Shown: positions 7,359-16,059 of the stretch, piece after piece
Layout of the letters: each line of letters opens with the position of its first letter
Position numbering within the stretch: position 1 is the first letter of the stretch
NCBI GenBank assembly: GCA_964346495.1
Contig: CAYFUW010000018.1
Coordinates: forward strand, 1-28,656
Reading direction: 5' to 3'
Length of the DNA stretch: 28,656 nucleotides
DNA from: JBGZFC01 sp964346495
Lineage (GTDB): Bacteria > Bacteroidota > Bacteroidia > Bacteroidales > Dysgonomonadaceae
Made by a program: the position numbers and the translations under genes
The notes under the pieces: generated by a model
Told to the model about the DNA's origin: nothing
Seen by the model: only the letters and a program-made list of their open reading frames with translations
The model's database searches: none

Positions 7359-8795
7359 ATGAAAAAAACAGTTACTTTATTTTTACTTTTTATCTCTTTA
7401 ACATGTAGTTTCGCTCAACCTGCATTACAACAATTTGTGAATAATCCGGCTTTAAAGAGTGCATCGGTGGGAGTGTCGGTAGTTGATTTGCAATCGGGTA
7501 GAGTGGTTGTGGATTATAATTCTCAGAAATCGCTTACACCTGCATCGGTGCTAAAACTGATAACTACAGCCACGGCTATAGAGGTGTTTGGAAAAGATTA
7601 TCGTTACAAAACCGATGTTGCAATTGATGCAAATAATTCATATCGTATTTTAGTTATCGGCTCGGGTGACCCTACACTTGGAAGTGAGTTTTTTGACATT
7701 AATAAAAATGCTTTTTTTATTCAAAGTGCCGATGCTGTTAAACGTTCTCTAGATTTTAACAAAAGCTATTCGTTGTATGTGGTTGATAATCTGTTCGGTT
7801 ACGATGGGGTTTCGCCCGAGTGGACATGGATTGATATGGGCAATTACTACGCTGCAGGAGCTTACGGAATTAGTGTTTTTGACAATATGTATCGTCTATA
7901 TTTCGATACAACAGATAAAAACAGCTGTCCGCAAATTATTCGTACTGAACCTGAAGTAGAAGGTATTACATTTCAAAACAGTCTTTCTCTAAACTCTACC
8001 GGACGTGATAACGCCTATATTTATGGAATACCATTTTCGAACGAACGAATTTTACGTGGCGATATTCCGGCAGGAAAAACTCAATTTTCAATTAAAGGTG
8101 ATATTCCAGATCCCGGTATGATTTTAGGAAAAACGTTGTCAGACTATTTACAACGTGTGGGATATAATATCGAAAAAGTTGAAACTGCACGTGCCGACTA
8201 TTTTTCGGTTGAATGTAATGCTTCAAAGACAACATCTTATGCTATTGGAGAAACAATTTTTTCACACCAATCGCGTCCTATGAAAGAGATTATTCGTGAA
8301 GTAAACGTGAAAAGTAACAATCACTATGCGGAGCATCTGATTAGAACTGTCGGTCGATATAATAATAGTGATATTTACAGCAATCCGCTTGATGAAGGAA
8401 TAGACTTTATAAATCGTTTTTGGAAAGGTAAAAATATTGCTACTGATGCTTTGGTAATGAAAGATGGTTGCGGATTGGCTCCGCAAAACGCCGTAACTCC
8501 TGCATTTTTAACCGATGTGTTGGTATATATGTATAACGACAGCAAATACTCTGCCGATTTCTTTAATTCGTTGCCAAAAGCAGGAAAAGAGGGAACTGTG
8601 CGTAACTTCTTGCGAAAAACCAAATATGAAGGAAAAGTTTCAGCAAAAAGCGGTAGTATAGGCGGTGTTCAATGTTATTCAGGTTATCTGATAGACGGTA
8701 ACAAAAAATATGCTTTTTCTGTTATGGTAAATAAATTCAATGGCACTCGCAAACAGGTGCGTAGTGCCATTGAACAGTTTTTATTGAACTTGTAA
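7359..8795 (+). CDS. dacB: D-alanyl-D-alanine carboxypeptidase/endopeptidase (PBP4, S13 family)
   Basis: Periplasmic low-molecular-mass penicillin-binding protein that trims D-Ala-D-Ala and cuts crosslinks in peptidoglycan. From the ATG at 7359 the protein has 478 residues and begins with a clean signal peptide (MKKTVTLFLLFISLTCSFAQ). The frame stays open back to 7296, but that extension lies in a repeat element and would bury the signal peptide, so I chose 7359. All three active-site motifs are present: SVLK (S63, K66), SNN (319-321) and KSG (430-432). The insert between the first and second motifs is the large one typical of class C PBPs. It converges with the FKBP gene with only 4 bases between stop codons. 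Confidence 0.93.
   Translation: MKKTVTLFLLFISLTCSFAQPALQQFVNNPALKSASVGVSVVDLQSGRVVVDYNSQKSLTPASVLKLITTATAIEVFGKDYRYKTDVAIDANNSYRILVIGSGDPTLGSEFFDINKNAFFIQSADAVKRSLDFNKSYSLYVVDNLFGYDGVSPEWTWIDMGNYYAAGAYGISVFDNMYRLYFDTTDKNSCPQIIRTEPEVEGITFQNSLSLNSTGRDNAYIYGIPFSNERILRGDIPAGKTQFSIKGDIPDPGMILGKTLSDYLQRVGYNIEKVETARADYFSVECNASKTTSYAIGETIFSHQSRPMKEIIREVNVKSNNHYAEHLIRTVGRYNNSDIYSNPLDEGIDFINRFWKGKNIATDALVMKDGCGLAPQNAVTPAFLTDVLVYMYNDSKYSADFFNSLPKAGKEGTVRNFLRKTKYEGKVSAKSGSIGGVQCYSGYLIDGNKKYAFSVMVNKFNGTRKQVRSAIEQFLLNL
8738..8782 (+). terminator. Possible terminator hairpin inside the dacB 3' end
   Basis: Arms caatggcact (8738-8747) and agtgccattg (8763-8772) are perfectly complementary. The stem extends by three pairs (cgc 8748-8750 with gcg 8759-8761) past a one-base bulge. 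A short T5 run follows at 8778-8782. It lies within the last codons of dacB, where no spacer is available because the convergent gene ends 4 bases later. The five-base gap before the T run makes it weaker than a textbook terminator. Confidence 0.45.
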
Positions 8796-8799
8796 GGTT

Positions 8800-9357
8800 T
8801 TATCTTAATACTTCCAGTAATTCTATCTCAAAAGCTAATGTCGTATATCCTCTGATATTATTTCGTCCGATAGCGCCATAACCCAGATTCCAGGGAATCC
8901 ATATTTCCCATTTATCGCCCTCTTTCATATGTTGCAAGGCAGTTGAATATCCATCGACAACGCCGTACTGACTTAATGGAGATACATCAAAATCAATTGG
9001 GATATCGTTCATATTGGCAGTTGATTCAAATATAATTTTGTTGGTAATCACATTGCCGTTTTCATCTGTGTACGTATCAGGTTTTGTCCAGATATTTTTA
9101 TACCATCCTGTGTAGAGCACTTTTACACGGTCGGTAAAGCATGGAGTTAACCCTTCGCCGCTCTCTAATACTTTATACATTATATATCCTTCTCCCGATT
9201 GAGATTCCAATTTGGTGTATTCCGGATCGGCAACTATTTTAGCAAATTGAGCTTCGTTTTCGTTTTTCCATCTGTCGTCGAAAGTTTCAGTTTTATTACA
9301 CGATACGATTGCTAAAATGCCAATAAGCGATAATATAGTGAATAACTTAAGTTTCAT
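8800..9357 (-). CDS. FKBP-type peptidyl-prolyl isomerase lipoprotein
   Basis: Predicted envelope-anchored prolyl isomerase helping extracytoplasmic proteins fold. A lipoprotein signal ends at C20 (ILAIVSC). After a linker, an FKBP domain covers about 60-185, shown by DRVKVLYTGW (76-85), the GYSTALQHMKEGDKWEIWIP run (136-155) with the following GYG, and a closing strand LAFEIELLEV (174-183). The flap between 86 and 120 is longer than in minimal FKBPs. The active-site aromatic W150 after GDK and the usual hydrophobic pocket are recognisable. It follows glyS by 36 bases and is probably co-transcribed, an arrangement I recall from other Bacteroidota. Confidence 0.88.
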   Translation of the reverse strand: MKLKLFTILSLIGILAIVSCNKTETFDDRWKNENEAQFAKIVADPEYTKLESQSGEGYIMYKVLESGEGLTPCFTDRVKVLYTGWYKNIWTKPDTYTDENGNVITNKIIFESTANMNDIPIDFDVSPLSQYGVVDGYSTALQHMKEGDKWEIWIPWNLGYGAIGRNNIRGYTTLAFEIELLEVLR

Positions 9358-9393
9358 AATCTGTTATTATTTGCGTTTTACTTTTGTTTTATA

Positions 9394-10947
9394 TTAGTCA
9401 GCTTTTGCTACTTTTTGTAATAAGCTTTTCATTTCAACCTTCTTTGCTATGGTTTCACGAAGTTGGTCAATTGGTACTCGCACTTGTTCCATTGTATCTC
9501 GATGACGAATAGTTACTGCATTGTCTGTTAGTGTCTGATGATCGATAGTTACGCAGAAAGGTGTTCCGATAGCATCTTGTCGTCTGTAACGTTTCCCGAT
9601 ACTATCTTTTTCGTCGTATTGACAAGAGAAATCAAATTTGAGGGTGTCTAATATCTCGAGAGCCTTTTCGGGAAGTCCGTCTTTTCTTACCAACGGCAGT
9701 ACAGCCAATTTCACCGGAGCCAAAGGTGCGGGCAGTTTCAACACAACTCTAGTGTCGCCACCTTCGAGTACCTCTTCTTCGTATGATGCTGCCAAAACAG
9801 ATAGGAACATTCTGTCGAGACCGATAGAAGTTTCTACCACGTAAGGTATATAAGATTTGTTTAGTTCAGGATCGAAATACTGCATCTTTTTACCTGAGAA
9901 TTTTTCGTGTTGGCTTAAGTCGAAATCTGTTCTCGAGTGAATACCTTCCACCTCTTTAAATCCGAAAGGCATTTCAAATTCTATATCGGTTGCAGCGTTT
10001 GCGTAGTGAGCCAATTTTTCGTGGTCGTGGAAACGATATTTCTCAGCACCGAAACCAAGAGCCTGATGCCAGCGCATACGAGTCTCTTTCCAATATTCAA
10101 ACCACTTCAACTCTTCACCCAGTTTTACAAAAAATTGCATCTCCATCTGTTCGAACTCGCGCATTCTAAAGATAAATTGACGAGCAACAATTTCGTTTCT
10201 GAAAGCTTTACCGATTTGAGCAATACCGAACGGAACTTTCATACGTCCTGTTTTTTGAACATTCAGGAAGTTCACGAAAATACCTTGTGCCGTTTCGGGA
10301 CGAAGATAAACTTTCATTGCTCCCTCTGCTGTTGAGCCCATTTCTGTGGCAAACATTAGGTTGAATTGTCTTACTTCTGTCCAATTGCGTGTGCCACTAA
10401 CGGGACAAGCAATTTCGCAATCAATAATAATTTGACGTAGTTCGTTAAGGTCGTTATCATTCAGAGCTTTAGCGAAACGTGCATGTATTTCATCTCTTTT
10501 GCTTTGGTTTTCCAATACTCGCGGATTGGTTTGGCGAAACATTTTTTCATCGAATGAATCGCCAAAGCGTTTAGCAGCTTTTGCTATCTCTTTATCTATT
10601 TTGTCGTCAAATTTTGCCAGGTGGTCTTCAATCAACACATCGGCTCTGTATCTTTTTTTAGAGTCTTTGTTGTCGATTAAAGGGTCGTTAAATGCATCCA
10701 CGTGTCCCGATGCTTTCCAAATGGTCGGGTGCATAAATATTGCAGAGTCGATACCCACAACGTTGTCGTGAAGTAGCACCATGCTGTCCCACCAATATTT
10801 TTTTATGTTGTTTTTAAGTTCTACACCATACTGTCCGTAATCGTAAACGGCACCTAAACCGTCGTATATTTCACTCGATTGAAACACATATCCATACTCT
10901 TTACAGTGTGATACTAATTTTTTGAAAACGTCTTCTTGTTTAGCCAT
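9394..10947 (-). CDS. glyS: Glycyl-tRNA synthetase (alpha2 type)
   Basis: Cytoplasmic class II synthetase charging tRNA-Gly. At 517 residues in a single chain it is the homodimeric type, not the alpha2beta2 GlyQ/GlyS of E. coli. Motif-2 region residues FRNEI (249-253) and REFEQMEMQFF (263-273), the RPETAQGIFVNF block (216-227) and motif 3 SIGLDR (374-379) are all present. An anticodon-binding domain (HGTP_anticodon) spans about 410-505 with the IGKRYRRQDAIGTPFCVTID region. The segment at about 90-190 is the insertion normal for bacterial members. The gene leads the glyS-FKBP unit; no T-box leader was recognised in the 262 bases upstream. Confidence 0.96.
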   Translation of the reverse strand: MAKQEDVFKKLVSHCKEYGYVFQSSEIYDGLGAVYDYGQYGVELKNNIKKYWWDSMVLLHDNVVGIDSAIFMHPTIWKASGHVDAFNDPLIDNKDSKKRYRADVLIEDHLAKFDDKIDKEIAKAAKRFGDSFDEKMFRQTNPRVLENQSKRDEIHARFAKALNDNDLNELRQIIIDCEIACPVSGTRNWTEVRQFNLMFATEMGSTAEGAMKVYLRPETAQGIFVNFLNVQKTGRMKVPFGIAQIGKAFRNEIVARQFIFRMREFEQMEMQFFVKLGEELKWFEYWKETRMRWHQALGFGAEKYRFHDHEKLAHYANAATDIEFEMPFGFKEVEGIHSRTDFDLSQHEKFSGKKMQYFDPELNKSYIPYVVETSIGLDRMFLSVLAASYEEEVLEGGDTRVVLKLPAPLAPVKLAVLPLVRKDGLPEKALEILDTLKFDFSCQYDEKDSIGKRYRRQDAIGTPFCVTIDHQTLTDNAVTIRHRDTMEQVRVPIDQLRETIAKKVEMKSLLQKVAKAD

Positions 10948-11166
10948 AATTTTGTTATAGTTTCTTCGGATGTAAGCGGCATTTTTGCCCTAAAAAAATA
11001 TAATAGTGAAAACCAATAATTTATATTGATTCCATATAATTGAAATATTATTTCTAATAAAATCAATTGACATGCAAAGTAAACAATTTTTTCTGAAATT
11101 ATGCCACTTACATATATTAAAGATAAATAAAGCCAAAGATTTTTATCTATAAATCGATTAAAGTTG

Positions 11167-11174
11167 TACATTTG
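11167..11174 (+). promoter_or_regulatory. Candidate -7 element for the flippase gene
   Basis: TACATTTG matches TAnnTTTG and lies 35 bases before the ATG at 11210, giving a leader near 30 bases. Upstream at 11141-11144 there is TTTT in place of TTTG, with 22-base spacing. Only the -7 word is convincing. The rest of the glyS/flippase spacer (10948-11209) is AT-rich and shows no other feature. Confidence 0.45.
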
Positions 11175-11209
11175 TAATATAATCTCAATCCGATCAAAAA
11201 TAATAACAT

Positions 11210-12712
11210 ATGGCAAATGGAATGAAAGTTCTTGCAAAAGAGACTGCCATTTATGGATTGAGTAGCATCATCGGGAGATTTCTTAATTGGCTGCTCTCAC
11301 CATTTTGGACATGGGTTTTGGCAAGTACTGCACAAATGGGAATTATCGGTAACTTGTACAGTTGGACTGCACTCGTTATCGTTATTCTGACTTATGGCAT
11401 GGAAACAGGTCTGTTCAGATTTGCAAATAAAGAGGATGAAAATCCGCTGACTGTTTATAGTACTTCCATAATAAGCATTACGTTTACCACAACTATTTTT
11501 GTTATCTTATCTGTCTTTTTCCTTGAACCGATAACGGGACTTTTCGGAACGGATGCTATTAAACCACATTATGTTTTCCTGCTTATCATTATTTTAGGTT
11601 TAGATACGCTTAGTGCAATACCATTCGCATATTTGAGATATCAGAAGCGTGCTGTGCGATTCGCTACAATTCAGATATTGAACGTTGTTTTCACTATTCT
11701 TTTCAATCTGTTTTTCTTTCTGTTGTGTCCATGGTTGGCTGTAAAATTTCCGTCGGCTTTTTCTTGGTTCGATATAAATAACGGAGTTGATTATATTTTG
11801 ATTTCAAATCTGGCGGCATCTGTTATCAGAATATTGCTATTATCGCCTCAGCTTCGTATAAAATACACTTTCGATTGGGCTTTGCTGAAACGGATGTTAT
11901 CCTACTCATTGCCTCTGCTTGTTTTGGGTATAGCGGGCATTATGAACCAGAATTTAGACAAAATGCTATATCCATATCTCTCTATCGAAGTCGATAAGAT
12001 GAATCAGTTGGGAATTTACCACGCTTCGTTTAAGATAGCGGTAATTATGGTAATGTTTACGCAAGCGTTCAGATATGCGTTCGAACCGTTTATTTTCGCG
12101 AAAAACCGAGAATCGGGTGACGATAACAGAACAGCCTATTCCCAAGCGACAAAATACTTCATTATTTTCGGGCTCTTTATCTTTCTTGCCGTAATGGGAT
12201 ATTTAGACATTATCAAACATCTGTTGGAATCAAATTACAGAGAAGGGCTTAAAATTGTTCCGATTGTAATGTTTGCAGAGCTGTTCTTCGGAGTCTATTT
12301 CAATCTGTCGCTTTGGTATAAACTTACAGATCAAACTAAGTGGGGAGCGTATCTGTCTCTGATAGGACTTGTTGTTACAGTTTTAGGAAACGTACTGTTT
12401 GTGCCTATTTACGGCTATATGGCTTGTGCCTGGACGGCGTTTTTCGCAAATCTGATTATGATGCTGATTTCTTATTTCTTAGGACAGAAAAATTATCCGA
12501 TAAAATACGATTTGAAAGCGGCAGCATTTTATCTGGTGATTGCTTTGCTGTTTTTTGCCACGATAATGTTTTTCTACGCAAATATTTCAAATATGCTGAT
12601 TCGATTAGTTTTGAATACAGTTATATTGGTATTATATATTGCTATCGTGATAAAGAAGGATTTGCCATTGCGTGAAATACCGATTATCGGTAAGTATTTT
12701 GCGAAAAAATAG
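11210..12712 (+). CDS. Polysaccharide flippase (MOP superfamily, Wzx-like)
   Basis: Integral inner-membrane protein of 500 residues, almost entirely hydrophobic helices and probably 12-14 spans. It begins with the MKVLAKETAIYGLSSIIGRF segment typical of polysaccharide exporter/flippase proteins. The charged break EDENPLTVYS near 74-84 and the loop KNRESGDDNRTAYSQATKYF near 298-317 are usual cytosolic loops in this family. It should move undecaprenyl-linked sugar units across the membrane. MurJ-like lipid II transport is an alternative. No glycosyltransferases lie nearby, so the cargo cannot be inferred. A second methionine four codons in is a possible start and makes little difference. Confidence 0.85.
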   Translation: MANGMKVLAKETAIYGLSSIIGRFLNWLLSPFWTWVLASTAQMGIIGNLYSWTALVIVILTYGMETGLFRFANKEDENPLTVYSTSIISITFTTTIFVILSVFFLEPITGLFGTDAIKPHYVFLLIIILGLDTLSAIPFAYLRYQKRAVRFATIQILNVVFTILFNLFFFLLCPWLAVKFPSAFSWFDINNGVDYILISNLAASVIRILLLSPQLRIKYTFDWALLKRMLSYSLPLLVLGIAGIMNQNLDKMLYPYLSIEVDKMNQLGIYHASFKIAVIMVMFTQAFRYAFEPFIFAKNRESGDDNRTAYSQATKYFIIFGLFIFLAVMGYLDIIKHLLESNYREGLKIVPIVMFAELFFGVYFNLSLWYKLTDQTKWGAYLSLIGLVVTVLGNVLFVPIYGYMACAWTAFFANLIMMLISYFLGQKNYPIKYDLKAAAFYLVIALLFFATIMFFYANISNMLIRLVLNTVILVLYIAIVIKKDLPLREIPIIGKYFAKK

Positions 12713-13034
12713 AATGGCTTTTGGCTATTAGCTATTAGCCTTTGGCAGACAAGTGCATGAAAAAAGTCTTTTATCTTTATTCTTTGCTCTTTGTTCTAAA
12801 AAAATAGATACTTCATTCCGCTAAAAGCTACATTTAGTATGACAAGATAGTGATGTGCTTTACTTTTGATACAGCTATTTGCATTGCTGAACAAAAGTAA
12901 TAATAAATACAAGCTGTAATCAACGGGACGAACGGACTTAAAGCCGTTAGTCCCTGTGCAAAACCTGAGAACAGTTAGATTTAGAAACAAAGACGAATAA
13001 TACATATTAACAATTAAATAAATTATAAAATTAA
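12713..13034. repeat. Repeat-bearing spacer before the S46 gene
   Basis: No gene is seen. At 12716-12742 there is a ggctattagctattagcc-type reiteration and at 12761-12800 an A/T-rich segment with tttgctctttgttct. Both are reverse-complement relatives of the 1518-1645 spacer. A near-perfect 30-base palindrome lies at 12925-12954 (arms gggacgaacgg and ccgttagtccc). TACTTTTG at 12861-12868 is -7-like but has no -33 partner. The last 60 bases before the next gene are AT-rich leader. Confidence 0.65.
12925..12954. repeat. GGGAC...GTCCC palindrome
   Basis: Arms gggacgaacgg (12925-12935) and ccgttagtccc (12944-12954) pair with one mismatched position. The ACTTAAAG core resembles the cores of the palindromes at 7179 and 7280, so these may be related dispersed palindromic units. 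It ends 80 bases before the S46 peptidase start. Confidence 0.6.
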
Positions 13035-15161
13035 ATGAGAAGAATTTTTTTATCTGTTTTCGTCCTGATAATGACGATTACAATCTCGAAAGCCGATGAA
13101 GGTATGTGGCTTTTGAAAGAGTTGAACCGCCAAAGTGCTGAGCGGATGAAAGAGTTGGGATTTACATTTCCTATTGATAAACTTTATGATGAGAACAATC
13201 CGTCGTTGAAAGATGCCGTAGTTATTTTTGGCGGTGGATGTAGCGGAGTGGCAGTTTCTGGAAAAGGACTTATTTTTACAAATCATCATTGCGGATATGG
13301 AGCAATTCAAAAGTTGAGTGCTGTAGAACATGACTATTTAAAAAATGGATTTGCTGCAAAAGCACACGACCAGGAGCTGTATGCCGATGGTTTGACTATC
13401 TCGTTTTTAAGAAGCATGGAGGATGTTACAGACCAAATTTTGCCAAAAGTGCCTAGCGTGCTTGGCGAAGTGCAACGTTATCTGTTTATCGATTCATTAT
13501 CGAATGAAATAATTGAATCGCAAGAAAAAGACCCGTTTACAAGCGTTCGTATTATTCCTTTTTATACAGGAAACAAATATTATAAGGTTGTTTACGATGT
13601 TTTTCGCGATGTGCGATTGGTTGTTGCGCCACCATCATCGATAGGTAAATTTGGTGGTGATACAGATAACTGGATGTGGCCCCGACACACAGGCGACTTC
13701 TCTGTTTTTAGAGTTTATGCCGATGCAAATAACAGACCTGCAAACTACAGCGAATCTAACGTGCCGTACAAACCTAAATATGTTGTGCCTATTACGCTTA
13801 AAGGTGTAAAAGCTGAAGATTATGCAATGACTGTAGGTTACCCGGGAAGAACAGAAAGATATAAATCGTCGTGGGGAATTCGTCAACGTATGGAGTCGGA
13901 AAACAAACCTCGTATCGAAGTTCGTGGTGTGAAACAGGAGATTTGGTGGGATGCAATGACCAAAAGCGATGCCATCAGAATAAAATATGCCAACAAATAT
14001 GCAGGCAGTTCAAACTATTGGAAAAACTCAATGGGAATGAACGTTGCTCTTGTGAAATTGGGTGTGATTGATAAGAAAGAAGCTCTTGAAACCCGACTAT
14101 TTAACTGGATAAAAGGCAATAAAGATCGAGAAGAGAGATTTGGAAATTCGATAAATGATTTGCGTGATGCTTATTCACAAAGCGATGAAATGGCTCGCTA
14201 TTCTACCTACTATCTTGAAACATTCAAAAACGGAATCGAGTTGATACGTTTTGCAAACACAATTATTAATTTCGATAGAGACGGCACGGAAGAAGATAAA
14301 CAGAACTATATTAATACCTATTTTGTGGAAGCCTATAAAGATTATGAACCGCAATTAGATAAAAAAGTTTTGCCTGCATTGATGAAACTTTATGCAGAGC
14401 GAGTACCGGAAGAGTTTCATCCCGATATTTATGAGAAGATAAACAGCGATTTTTGCGGAAGTTACGAAAAATATGCCGATTGGTTGTTTGCAAATTCTAA
14501 ATTTACAAATTTGGAAGATTTACTTGAGTTTTTAAAAACGGCAACTCTTGAAGATTTAACCAATGACCCAGCAATGGAATTGGCTCTATCTGCCAATGAA
14601 ATCGGATATGATTTTACGGAATTGATGACACCCACTTATGAGAAAATTATGCGTGGCGAACGTGATTTTATGGCTGCCTTGATGCAAATGGATAGCGATA
14701 AAACATTCTATCCCGATGCAACATTTACACAACGTATGAGTTACGGCTCTGTAAAAGGTTATCAACCAAACGATGCTATTTGGTATAACTACTATTCTAC
14801 TTCAAACGGAATTTTGGAAAAACAGAAACCGGGCGATCCTGAATTTAATGTTCAACCCGAAATTCTTTCAAAAATCCGTTCGGGAAATTTTGGACGATAC
14901 GGTACACCCGATGGCAAAATGGTTGTAAATTTCTTGTCGAATAACGATATTACAGGTGGAAACTCGGGAAGTCCTGTTTTCAACGGAAAAGCGGAACTTA
15001 TCGGTTTGGCTTTCGACGGAAACTGGGAATCGCTAAGCGGCGACATCCTTTTTGAACCTGAAATGCAACGCACCATAAGTGTTGATATCAGATACGTTTT
15101 GTATGTGATTGATGAAATTATGGATGCTGAAAATGTAATAGATGAGTTGACGATATTGTAA
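13035..15161 (+). CDS. S46 dipeptidyl-peptidase, DPP7-type
   Basis: Exported serine exopeptidase releasing dipeptides from the N-terminus of oligopeptides. A signal peptide of about 20 residues leads a 708-aa protein, the usual S46 size. The chymotrypsin-fold triad is visible: H85 in TNHHCGYG, probably D221 in RHTGDF, and S644 in GGNSGSPV. In Porphyromonas gingivalis enzymes the residue 18 positions after the serine decides specificity: Arg in DPP11 (acidic P1) and Gly in DPP7 (hydrophobic P1). Here that residue is G662, so a DPP7-like preference is predicted. It appears monocistronic, flanked by repeat-containing spacers. Confidence 0.93.
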   Translation: MRRIFLSVFVLIMTITISKADEGMWLLKELNRQSAERMKELGFTFPIDKLYDENNPSLKDAVVIFGGGCSGVAVSGKGLIFTNHHCGYGAIQKLSAVEHDYLKNGFAAKAHDQELYADGLTISFLRSMEDVTDQILPKVPSVLGEVQRYLFIDSLSNEIIESQEKDPFTSVRIIPFYTGNKYYKVVYDVFRDVRLVVAPPSSIGKFGGDTDNWMWPRHTGDFSVFRVYADANNRPANYSESNVPYKPKYVVPITLKGVKAEDYAMTVGYPGRTERYKSSWGIRQRMESENKPRIEVRGVKQEIWWDAMTKSDAIRIKYANKYAGSSNYWKNSMGMNVALVKLGVIDKKEALETRLFNWIKGNKDREERFGNSINDLRDAYSQSDEMARYSTYYLETFKNGIELIRFANTIINFDRDGTEEDKQNYINTYFVEAYKDYEPQLDKKVLPALMKLYAERVPEEFHPDIYEKINSDFCGSYEKYADWLFANSKFTNLEDLLEFLKTATLEDLTNDPAMELALSANEIGYDFTELMTPTYEKIMRGERDFMAALMQMDSDKTFYPDATFTQRMSYGSVKGYQPNDAIWYNYYSTSNGILEKQKPGDPEFNVQPEILSKIRSGNFGRYGTPDGKMVVNFLSNNDITGGNSGSPVFNGKAELIGLAFDGNWESLSGDILFEPEMQRTISVDIRYVLYVIDEIMDAENVIDELTIL

Positions 15162-15176
15162 TTAACCTAATAAATC

Positions 15177-15204
15177 GTAGAGACGTGGCATGCCGCGTCT
15201 CTAC
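15177..15204. repeat. GTAGAGACG palindrome, copy A
   Basis: A 28-base near-perfect palindrome centred on ggcatgcc, with arms gtagagacgt and gcgtctctac. It begins 16 bases after the S46 stop codon and could also act as a weak terminator (attttgtt follows). Relatives lie at 16606-16631 and, degraded, at 78-102. Confidence 0.75.
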
Positions 15205-15253
15205 ATTTTGTTCTCAGCTGTCAGCGGTTTCACGCAAATAACGCTAAGAGTAG

Positions 15254-15351
15254 TCGCAAAGCACATTGCGGTTATTAAATCCGCATTGTGCATAGAAAAT
15301 TGATTAAGGGCAATGTGGATTGAAACCACAATGCCCTACAAAAAAAGAGAC
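15254..15351 (+). repeat. Left ~98-bp direct repeat
   Basis: It runs from tcgcaaagcac to agagac and contains the CACATTGCGG hairpin (15261-15291) and the gggcaatgtgg/ccacaatgccc hairpin (15308-15336). It matches 16515-16611 with three substitutions and one base fewer in an A run. Together the two copies bracket the twin lipoprotein genes. Confidence 0.82.
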
Positions 15352-15549
15352 CCACTTTGGCGCAAGTTTGAGCAAGCGGTAACTTCCCGAAAGCGTTCGG
15401 GACAAGTCATGTCCAAAACATCGGCAGTTAAAGATAAAAAGGAACTATGGTAATGTTAAAAAGAGAAATTACATACTTATTATAGATATCAGGATTAATT
15501 AAATCCCGGCGACTAAGGTTTTATATTCATTTTTTAAAATACAATTGGC

Positions 15550-15948
15550 ATGAAATCTTTAAAATTATTTTTATCATTATCAATTTTGATAGTATTTACA
15601 ACAGCTTGTCCTAAGCAAGATAATCCGGACATGTATTATTCTATAGTAAATAAATGTCATGAAAAAATTTATTTATTTCAGAATACTATTGATTCAGTAA
15701 TGACTTCTGGATATTCGACTCATCAACCACTCGAATTTATTAACAGTCAAGATACTCTCAAATCTCCTTATTATACAATTCTTTTCAACAATAATCGAAA
15801 GTTAAACATTCTTATCTACAAAGAGAGTACATTAAATCAATATTCATGGCAGGAAATTCAGGAACAGAATATCTTTGACAAGAGATATGTTTTAACTTTA
15901 GAAGAATTAAAAGCAATGAATTATACTATTGTTTATGAAGGAGAATAA
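15550..15948 (+). CDS. Small lipoprotein, paralogue 1 (unknown function)
   Basis: I do not recognise a named family. The 132-aa protein has a lipoprotein signal ending at C20 (LIVFTTAC), so it should be anchored in the envelope. The rest is a small, strand-rich domain without catalytic motifs. It is the same length as the next gene. The two share only scattered identity over residues 1-106, but residues 107-132 (NIFDKRYVLTLEELKA onward) differ at two positions only. The ending LTLEELKxxNYTIVYEGE resembles small Bacteroidales lipoproteins I recall with LTLxxLxxxNWTIxYP endings. The genes are 111 bases apart. Confidence 0.78.
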   Translation: MKSLKLFLSLSILIVFTTACPKQDNPDMYYSIVNKCHEKIYLFQNTIDSVMTSGYSTHQPLEFINSQDTLKSPYYTILFNNNRKLNILIYKESTLNQYSWQEIQEQNIFDKRYVLTLEELKAMNYTIVYEGE

Positions 15949-16059
15949 TAATAGTTAAGTGTGTTTATACTGAATAAATTGTGAATCTTAATAATAAAGA
16001 AACCGGAATTAATTAATCAAAGCAAGAAAGGGAGATGTTTTTAACAATAATTTATAGTT

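Larger units (their letters stand above)
15162..15549. other. Repeat-filled spacer upstream of lipoprotein 1
   Basis: No gene is seen. It holds, in order, the GTAGAGACG palindrome (15177-15204), a gtttcacgcaaa fragment also found at 173-184, the ~98-bp direct-repeat module (15254-15351), a ccactttggcgcaagttt word (15352-15369), and a tcccgaa/ttcggga hairpin (15385-15402). The last ~130 bases are unique AT-rich sequence and probably contain the promoter, but no TAnnTTTG with proper spacing was found. Confidence 0.65.

Noticed and set aside
9937..10335. 132-codon plus-strand frame opposite glyS
   Set aside because: Antisense shadow of the synthetase gene; no independent protein features.
10914..11237. 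107-codon minus-strand frame overlapping the glyS start and flippase start
   Set aside because: Overlaps two well-supported genes and is AT-rich spacer translated by chance.
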